From Blautia sp. An81 (GTDB lineage: Bacteria; Bacillota; Clostridia; Lachnospirales; Lachnospiraceae), in assembly GCF_002161285.1 (NCBI RefSeq), contig NZ_NFHH01000029.1:1-47042 (forward strand): a stretch of 47,042 nt of DNA, written 5' to 3'. The notes beneath the pieces are model-generated. The model made no database searches. It was given only the letters and a program-made list of their open reading frames with translations, and was not told the DNA's origin. Numbering within the stretch: the first letter of the stretch is position 1; every line of letters begins with the position of its first letter. Of this stretch, positions 41,277 to 47,042 are shown piece after piece. The position numbers and the translations under genes are program-made.

Positions 41277-41416
41277 CACGGTTACAATCGTACCAAGAGA
41301 AGGCTGAAAATTCAACGGGTCTCAGATTGGCAGTATCATCCCCAATAATGCTTTCTTGACTTATTCCTTCCTTCTTGTCACAAACTCCTTCTAAAACATC
41401 TATTTTTCAAAAATAA

Positions 41417-41458
41417 AAACCCTTACAAACAGCATATTCACGCCATTTATAAGGGTTT
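41417..41458. repeat. Inverted repeat in decayed region
   Basis: AAACCCTTA (41417-41425) and TAAGGGTTT (41450-41458) are perfect complements 24 bases apart. It might be an element end, attachment site or old terminator; nothing decides between these. Confidence 0.4.
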
Positions 41459-41665
41459 ATTCATCAGAATATTAATGGGAAATCCGCATTACATTCCCAT
41501 CTGCTTTGCGAAGTATCTCTCTGGAATGCCCGTATTTACTGGGTTTTTAGAGCCTCATCCAAGCCTGTACGCAATTTTTACGCAGTTTCTTATTTGCCCG
41601 CTTCTGAAAATCTTTTTAAGGCTTTGACCAACTCAGGGTTTTGACGCAGTTTAGCTTTCTTTTCA

Positions 41666-41997
41666 TTACTTCTGGTATGCGTACAGCTGTCGCACCACAA
41701 CCGTCACAACATTCCAACCCAGATCGAAGGCATAAGAAAATTTCTTTTGGTAGGCTGCCCACAACTCCTGTATCACAAGGCTGTTTTCCACCTTGTTAGA
41801 GACTTCAGCTGCTTCCTTGAGATGCCGTTCCATTCCACGCTTATGAGTAGTGGATAGCAATACATCATAGATACAATCTGCTTAGTACGTAGCATCCCAT
41901 TCTGATTTTCCAGCAGAGAATCCAGATGTTCGAATTGACTTATGGTGTCACTTTCTTTCACACTAATATTGGCAAGAATATTAGTGTGAAAAGACAA
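41666..41997 (-). pseudogene. Remnant of an AbiE-type (AbiEi/AbiEii) toxin-antitoxin pair
   Basis: Two short overlapping frames. One reads ISQFEHLDSLLENQNGMLRTKQIV, like the winged-helix start of AbiEi antitoxins. The other contains VIQELWAAYQKKFSYAFDLGW, like the C-terminal end of AbiEii nucleotidyltransferase toxins. The middle of both genes (well over 1 kb) is missing, so a deletion has joined the first part of the antitoxin gene to the end of the toxin gene. A further short frame just downstream (about 41595-41685) is lysine-rich and unassigned. A 15-bp palindrome at the 5' end fits the operator of such a pair. Assignment rests on short stretches and is tentative. Confidence 0.42.
41956..41991. 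promoter_or_regulatory. Perfect 15-bp palindrome at the AbiE remnant
   Basis: TTTCACACTAATATT (41956-41970) and its complement (41977-41991) enclose GGCAAG. AbiEi antitoxins repress their operon by binding inverted repeats near the promoter, so this may be the leftover operator. It also lies 33 bp past the stop of the metallopeptidase gene, and so could end that transcript, although no T-run follows on the minus strand. Confidence 0.6.
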
Positions 41998-42023
41998 GTG
42001 CTATAAGCTAAAAAGCAAAAAAC

Positions 42024-44921
42024 TCATAATATAGGCTCATACGTTGACAATTTAAAAATTTTGTCTTTGTAGCCCTTAAGTTCGCCACAAATTGTAGAAA
42101 AAACATTTCCTACATCCTCAAAATTAGAAACTGTTTCAATCGTATTTCTTAGCTTCCAGTTTTTTCCCTCACACTGATATCGATCTACGCTTTTTTCGAT
42201 GCATTCTTCCAAATAAAGAAGCAATTGTTCGTTGATATAATACATCATATTATTGCCAGACGGAAAAGCATTTTCCTGCCATAGATCCTCTATATTCTGT
42301 AATTCATGACTGTCAGCTCTTGCCAATGAATGAGCTACCCCACAGTATTTTTCTATTTGCTTCTTTTCATCAGATAAAATACTATTTTTCACAAGAGCAA
42401 TTTGTTCTTCAATTTTTCCTTGAAGGCTAATTAGCTTCTTCTTGGCTTCAGAAGAATTTTTGAGGAATAGCTTCTCAGTCTCTGGCTGATGATCCCAAAC
42501 ACCGGTAATGCGCAACGCAAATGTTACCATAGAAATGCGTGCACTGTCTTCAAACTGGTTATCCCATCGTTCCACGTCAAGATTTTCTTCATTGACAAAC
42601 CCTTCCAAATATGCCTCATAAGAAAGACCTGTTAACAAAACCATTTGGACATCAGCAAAAGCCTCTGAATATGCATCGCTTAACCCTTCAATATATTGCC
42701 CTATCGTCCTCCCATTCAATATTCCGCTTCCAAGCCTCGCTATCACGCTTTGAGACACTAGCCCTGTCTGCATCAGCAGTCTCTGATCCTTACTAATAAA
42801 ATCTAGTTCATGATCCAAATCATAAAAAATGTATTTTGTTAAAAACTCCAACTGTGTTTGTCCAAAGGTCTTCTTATCATAAGATTCTTTAAGTATACTT
42901 TTGGGTATTCCCCCGCTTCGCTCCGATACCTCAATTACATACTCCCACAGTGCTGCTCTATCTTCTTGATACTCAGATTCTCGGGCTTCCTGTCCTTCAA
43001 AAAATAATTTCATAACATCACATATATATTTATAAAGCAGCTTCGTAATCTCCGGGTTAATTCTAAACTCTTCTGCAATATTGGAAAATACCTCTAGAAG
43101 ATCTTCCGAATAATTCTTTTCATTATCCGAAAATCTTACGTCTTCCGACAGTTTTTCCTCAATCTCATTTATTAAGTCAAACAAATCAGGTATACTCAAA
43201 AAGCTTCCATGTAGAATTTGTGACAAAATAATATAGATGACTGAACGCGTTATATATCTTTTTCTGGGAGCCCTGGCTCTTAAATCATCTCCTACAAAAT
43301 GTGCTACCTCATGGGCCATACGCCGGATCACCGCTTTGGGGTTATACAAGGATCTCTCATTGATTGACACCATTAATATCCTATCGTGAGGTGGTTTTTC
43401 TCCTCTATAAGAGATGATCCGGACAGAAATTTCATTGGAAAAACTAGGTGTCAGTAAAAACGTATACTTCTTATCGTTCACACCGCGCATCAGCTCCTGA
43501 AGCTCATCAATCACAGCAACATAAAATGCCATAATCTTTGACGGCACATCATATATAATTGCATTAAACGCTGTCGCCTGAATAAACTGTCGCTCCGAAT
43601 GCATCGCACTGTTAACAAGTGAATTAAGCCCTCTAAAGTAGTCATTAAAGCATTCGTCAAATTTTTCTACATTATCATCCGGATGCTCCATTTTCTCCAT
43701 CAAGTATTCTACAAACTCACAGAAGGACTGGTACATACAAAGTACAAAGTCTTCCGCAAATCTGTTCTTTAGTATACTTAAAATAGAGTCTTTTACAGCT
43801 GCAATAGGAATTCCATACTCCCCATTATACCGTTCCTCATTATTCTTCAATTTCCTGAGATATTCATTACACAGCGTATTCAGCCTTACTTTTGCTAATT
43901 CATACGCTTCATCTGCCTGTGACACCTTGGGATCAATATCCTCATAACTGCCGATGTCAGCTAACTTGACAAATGTCTCATGAGTAGAAAACAGATGCTC
44001 TGGAGAAACTCTCTGACCAGTGGCACTGTCCTGCTTATTTTGAGTAAATTGATCTAATAAATATTGAACATAAACCAGCCATTTTAAATCCGCATTCCTG
44101 TTGACCAGTGAAATATCATGTCTTCCGAGCAATCCATATTCTTCTATAGTAGAATCAACTACTTTTACTTTATCTAAAAAGTTCTGATATATCCTAAAAT
44201 TCTGTACTCCAATATTTACAGATGCAACAAACTTTTCCGTACTGTACTCAAATGGACTTCCACAAAAGGCCTTTTCAAAACCTATACCTTCATCCAATGC
44301 TTTGAATATCTTTTTTAACGCTTTTTTGTGGAACCCGTAAAAAGAATAAGAATCACGAATCAGCTTTTGTCCATCTTTATTTTCGTAGTTAAGCCGAAAC
44401 ATTAATTTTAAATATGAGTTAAGCTCCATATCTTTTGCCAATAAAACAATACCACTATAATCAAAAGAAAAATAGTAGAGGTAGTTCTTTCCACTAAAGC
44501 AATTTTTAATCTTCGAAATAATAGCATCGATTTTGCTTTCATTATCTATGTGAATTAGAGATACAAACATAACAGGAGAACTATGTCCCCAAAATGCCGT
44601 TATTTCAGTATCAGAAAACCCATTAGCTCCTATGTTTGTGAACAAAAGCAATTCCTGCACCGTATAATCTTCCGACAGTGTAACATCCTCTGTAGATATC
44701 TCCCTCATAAATCTCTGATTCAAATGCCTTTGAGAAGCACTGTATGCCGCAAGCAACGGATGAATGTATTGCCCCTGAGCTGCGGAAGATGCATCTATCA
44801 TATCGAAATATCCAATAGATAAATATGTACTCGCACCATCATACCCCAGAACACTCTTTGTTTTTGGAATCTGCCATTTAGCTAATTGAATGATCCTAAT
44901 ATCCTGTTTTTTATTGTTCAT
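42024..44921 (-). CDS. Large HExxH metallopeptidase-like protein, partner of the DAC-like gene
   Basis: 965 residues from ATG at 44921, preceded by GGGAGGGGAAGGAG; the start overlaps the upstream stop by 11 bp, so the genes are coupled. I do not recognise the whole-protein family. Residues 537-541 are HEVAH within AVIRRMAHEVAHFVGDD, a zincin active site, and SEAFAD at 752-757 matches the E-x-x-x-D third-ligand motif of gluzincins. Residues 1-500 contain no known motif but several beta-rich stretches (STYLSIGYFDMI, SPVMFVSLIHID, LYYFSFDYSGIVLLAK) suggestive of sensor-like domains; the C-terminal 200 residues are helical. No signal peptide or membrane helix. A cytoplasmic zinc protease switched on by the nucleotide-cyclase-like partner is a reasonable but unproven reading. 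AT-richer than the rest of the window. Confidence 0.7.
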   Translation of the reverse strand: MNNKKQDIRIIQLAKWQIPKTKSVLGYDGASTYLSIGYFDMIDASSAAQGQYIHPLLAAYSASQRHLNQRFMREISTEDVTLSEDYTVQELLLFTNIGANGFSDTEITAFWGHSSPVMFVSLIHIDNESKIDAIISKIKNCFSGKNYLYYFSFDYSGIVLLAKDMELNSYLKLMFRLNYENKDGQKLIRDSYSFYGFHKKALKKIFKALDEGIGFEKAFCGSPFEYSTEKFVASVNIGVQNFRIYQNFLDKVKVVDSTIEEYGLLGRHDISLVNRNADLKWLVYVQYLLDQFTQNKQDSATGQRVSPEHLFSTHETFVKLADIGSYEDIDPKVSQADEAYELAKVRLNTLCNEYLRKLKNNEERYNGEYGIPIAAVKDSILSILKNRFAEDFVLCMYQSFCEFVEYLMEKMEHPDDNVEKFDECFNDYFRGLNSLVNSAMHSERQFIQATAFNAIIYDVPSKIMAFYVAVIDELQELMRGVNDKKYTFLLTPSFSNEISVRIISYRGEKPPHDRILMVSINERSLYNPKAVIRRMAHEVAHFVGDDLRARAPRKRYITRSVIYIILSQILHGSFLSIPDLFDLINEIEEKLSEDVRFSDNEKNYSEDLLEVFSNIAEEFRINPEITKLLYKYICDVMKLFFEGQEARESEYQEDRAALWEYVIEVSERSGGIPKSILKESYDKKTFGQTQLEFLTKYIFYDLDHELDFISKDQRLLMQTGLVSQSVIARLGSGILNGRTIGQYIEGLSDAYSEAFADVQMVLLTGLSYEAYLEGFVNEENLDVERWDNQFEDSARISMVTFALRITGVWDHQPETEKLFLKNSSEAKKKLISLQGKIEEQIALVKNSILSDEKKQIEKYCGVAHSLARADSHELQNIEDLWQENAFPSGNNMMYYINEQLLLYLEECIEKSVDRYQCEGKNWKLRNTIETVSNFEDVGNVFSTICGELKGYKDKIFKLSTYEPIL

Positions 44922-46467
44922 CTCCTTCCCCTCCCTTATCATCATCCTTCGTAGTAAAGACTGTTACCGGTCCATCCTCGGATACTACAATCGCCATAGC
45001 TAAAAAACCGCTATCTCGGCACCTTTTTATATACCGCATCGCGGAATTATGCCTGGCCCCGCAATCAGGATTTCCCTGCACCGAATTTTTCTCCTCTTGA
45101 ATTTCCCCATTTTCATCCTTCATACATTTCTTGGGTCCATCTAATATCATCCCGAATCCATAACATGTTCCAAGTGAATCAACAATAAGGGCACCGTCAA
45201 TTGATGTCACACTGTTTACAAAGCCTTCCGCTAAAACCTTCGGTTTCATCTTCATCCCAGATGATTCTAGAATTAACCGCTCTACTTCCTGCTCTACTGT
45301 AAATTTGGGGCTATCCTCCTGATTTTCTTTAAGAATAACCAAGGTAGTTCCGTGTTTCTGATTGATCGCTTCCCGACAAACATTTTCTATATTCTCACCA
45401 AAGACCATTGAGAATAGTGCTTCATATATTTCTTTCACTTTACATAATTCAAACTCCTGGCTTTTGATCACATAATTTCCATTTTCAAAGCATACTGCAA
45501 GTTTCCCTCCTACCATCATTTTCCAAACCATATGCTTTATAATTTGAAAATTAAAGCTTTTCTCATAAAGATCTTTTTCTGTATACACTCCCCTCACTTG
45601 CCACTTCTGATTACTGCGGCAAATCAGCAGGCACTGACCTTCTTTGCCCATCTGTAGCAGTTTTCGGATTCTTTTTATTTTCTGCGTCTCCACTGTAATC
45701 GGACAGTCGAGCGTCACTCCTTCCAATGTCTCTTCATCCATAATATCCGTTAGACAAAAGGAAAGTTTCGAGCAACATGTCTCTCCCTCATAATATATTC
45801 CTGAAATTGCAGTAATTATTTCTGGCTCAATTGAAAATAAATCTCGCATATAACTATTAAAATTAAATGCAATATTACGGTGAAACTGTTTTTTTACTGC
45901 GCCCTGATCCATTTCTTTTATGATTTCTTTTGGTGATACTGCATAGAATACAGCCGAGAGCTGACTCAAACACCACTCATAGTATACCTCCTCCGCACAG
46001 TGCAAGAATGTTAAGTCTATTTTTTCATCATTAAGTGACATAAAATAGTATACATATATTTGACCGGCAGATCCCATAACCTCTGTTTGCGGTACCCCAC
46101 CAATGCATCTACACCATTCCTCAGATTTTGAATTCTTCAAACCGTTCTGTTCCAAAAAACACTGTTTTATAAGGTCATATGTCCCTTTTTGCATCTCAGA
46201 TTTTTCAAGTTGCTGCCTCCGCCAGCTATATGTTTCTTTATCTTGAAGCAGTAATTCACCTTGATATTCTATTCCGACAGAAAAAGAGAGTTCTTTTTTC
46301 AGCAAAGTGCTCTCCACAATTCCTTCCAGCATAGATGTAATGGTATAACCATATTTCTCTAAATCGCTACAAAATTCCTTAACACGATCAATTTGTTTTT
46401 CTACACAACTGGAAGGATTTATCTTCTCCGCTGCTTCTTCAGGTGATACTACTACATTTTCGTACAT
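44911..46467 (-). CDS. Diadenylate-cyclase-like (DisA_N) protein with large N-terminal region
   Basis: 518 residues. The C-terminal part (about 365-505) has the DAC fold signature: HGTTLVILKE, SIDGALIVDSLGTCYGFGMI with the DGA motif at 424-426, and CGARHNSAMRYI with GARHN at 470-474, then AMAIVVSEDGPVTVF. DisA and CdaA have RHR where this protein has RHN, so ATP binding or product may differ, or it may be inactive. Residues 1-360 match nothing I can name; they are mixed alpha/beta and would be a sensor. This layout, with a variable N-terminal domain and terminal DAC, is known for cyclases outside the housekeeping DisA/CdaA set. First gene of the operon, with its own promoter, and coupled to the metallopeptidase gene. 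Confidence 0.75.
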   Translation of the reverse strand: MYENVVVSPEEAAEKINPSSCVEKQIDRVKEFCSDLEKYGYTITSMLEGIVESTLLKKELSFSVGIEYQGELLLQDKETYSWRRQQLEKSEMQKGTYDLIKQCFLEQNGLKNSKSEEWCRCIGGVPQTEVMGSAGQIYVYYFMSLNDEKIDLTFLHCAEEVYYEWCLSQLSAVFYAVSPKEIIKEMDQGAVKKQFHRNIAFNFNSYMRDLFSIEPEIITAISGIYYEGETCCSKLSFCLTDIMDEETLEGVTLDCPITVETQKIKRIRKLLQMGKEGQCLLICRSNQKWQVRGVYTEKDLYEKSFNFQIIKHMVWKMMVGGKLAVCFENGNYVIKSQEFELCKVKEIYEALFSMVFGENIENVCREAINQKHGTTLVILKENQEDSPKFTVEQEVERLILESSGMKMKPKVLAEGFVNSVTSIDGALIVDSLGTCYGFGMILDGPKKCMKDENGEIQEEKNSVQGNPDCGARHNSAMRYIKRCRDSGFLAMAIVVSEDGPVTVFTTKDDDKGGEGDEQ

Positions 46468-46500
46468 TTCGTATTCCCCTTTTCTGACAATGTTAGTTAT

Positions 46501-46529
46501 ATTTTATCAATATCCAACAAGCTTTTCAA
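46501..46529 (-). promoter_or_regulatory. Promoter of the DAC-metallopeptidase operon
   Basis: Minus strand TTGAAA (46524-46529) and TAAAAT (46501-46506) with a 17-bp spacer. The expected transcript starts about 27 bp before the start codon, which has AAAAGGGG upstream. Confidence 0.7.
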
Positions 46530-47042
46530 TGTTTTCTTCCCGATTTAATTTACGGATTTAATTTATTTGTCTGCATTGTTATTTTTTTGTCAAATAACCG
46601 TATCGATAGATATTCATCCTATAAATTAACACCTTAAGTAAACATTTGTTTGGAATTGGTCGGAGATCAAGAAGTGGTTCTTTGTATCTGTTTTCTTTAG
46701 AAGATCACAATGTCAATATGAGGACTGCAGCGAACATACGGAGTAATTTATACCTCTTTCAGTGTGTACTAATTGGCCTGACAGAAAGGGAAACATTTCC
46801 GAAGGGAGCCCATGGAATCTATCATAACAACATTTTCAACGATAAATATACTGACGAATCTTATATTTTAAAAATCACTTTAGAAATGCAATATTTTTTC
46901 ATATTTTTAGACGATACAAATTATAGATAGACAATACGTAATATCTTATGCTATACTAATTATATAAGAATTGAGGCTGTCGTTTTGCGTCATATAGGTC
47001 CAAGAGATGTTATCCTCCTTTAAATTATTCAATTGTAACACA
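46530..47042. other. AT-rich stretch without a recognisable gene
   Basis: About 510 bp upstream of the DAC operon to the window end. A 94-codon open frame (46646-46930, plus) has no ribosome site, no family resemblance and uneven composition. AAAGGAGG on the minus strand near 47017-47024 hints at a start signal, but no gene follows clearly. Possibly an island edge. Confidence 0.4.

Noticed and set aside
46646-46930. 94-codon open frame on the plus strand near the window end
   Set aside because: No ribosome binding site, no recognisable family and odd composition; kept only as part of an unassigned stretch.
1-47042. CRISPR arrays, tRNA or rRNA genes
   Set aside because: No regularly spaced repeats and no recognisable tRNA or rRNA sequence seen on either strand.

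Overview
The window looks like a chromosomal segment of a gut-type Firmicute, most likely family Lachnospiraceae (Blautia/Ruminococcus-like). The clues are strong AGGAGG-type ribosome binding sites, moderate GC, a galacto-N-biose/lacto-N-biose (GNB/LNB) phosphorylase locus, an agr-type GHKL kinase, and 2-hydroxyacyl-CoA dehydratase proteins. Genus and species cannot be fixed from the sequence alone. No rRNA, tRNA or CRISPR array was seen.

Layout. 0.1-8 kb: a YczE/YitT-type membrane protein, a MerR regulator with its own 19-bp-spacer promoter, a broken epimerase, an Rpn nuclease, a chimeric remnant of two GH3 genes, and a GHKL kinase next to a LytTR protein without a receiver. 7.8-10.8 kb: a 2-hydroxyacyl-CoA dehydratase-like subunit coupled to a fused subunit/activase. 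11.2-15.8 kb: a TetR-flanked minus-strand operon for an SCP2 lipid-binding protein, alpha/beta hydrolase, free-standing condensation-domain protein, acyl carrier protein and AMP-forming acyl ligase; it reads as a small acyl-transfer or lipid-amide/ester pathway. 16-23.4 kb: small regulatory and redox genes (CMP-kinase-like, TetR, Sir2, two PNPOx proteins), an acetyltransferase, an HD protein, a response regulator, uppP and a truncated glycosyltransferase; several are frameshifted. 23.5-29 kb: cysD, cysNC, a sulfotransferase and a ChrA-type transporter, i.e. sulfate activation to PAPS plus a sulfotransferase. 29-30.4 kb: a broken HipA-like kinase and a small partner. 30.5-41 kb: the GNB/LNB utilisation locus (NahK, two AraC regulators, a cytoplasmic sulfatase, an ABC importer with a small DUF6903-like protein, and GH112 phosphorylase). 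41-42 kb: decayed DNA with an ABC-exporter tail and what looks like an AbiE toxin-antitoxin scar. 42-46.5 kb: a visibly AT-richer two-gene operon encoding a diadenylate-cyclase-like (DisA_N) protein and a 965-residue HExxH metallopeptidase-like protein.

The best candidate for an undescribed system is this last pair: a nucleotide-cyclase-like protein with a large N-terminal region, translationally coupled to a probable zinc protease and lying beside toxin-antitoxin wreckage, as conflict or immunity systems often do. Second are the SCP2/condensation/ACP/ligase operon and the sulfotransferase operon.

A caution: about ten genes are broken. Five look like losses of one base (response regulator, acetyltransferase, Sir2, ChrA, one PNPOx protein), which could be sequencing error. 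Others carry real-looking internal deletions (epimerase, GH3 pair, HipA-like, AbiE).
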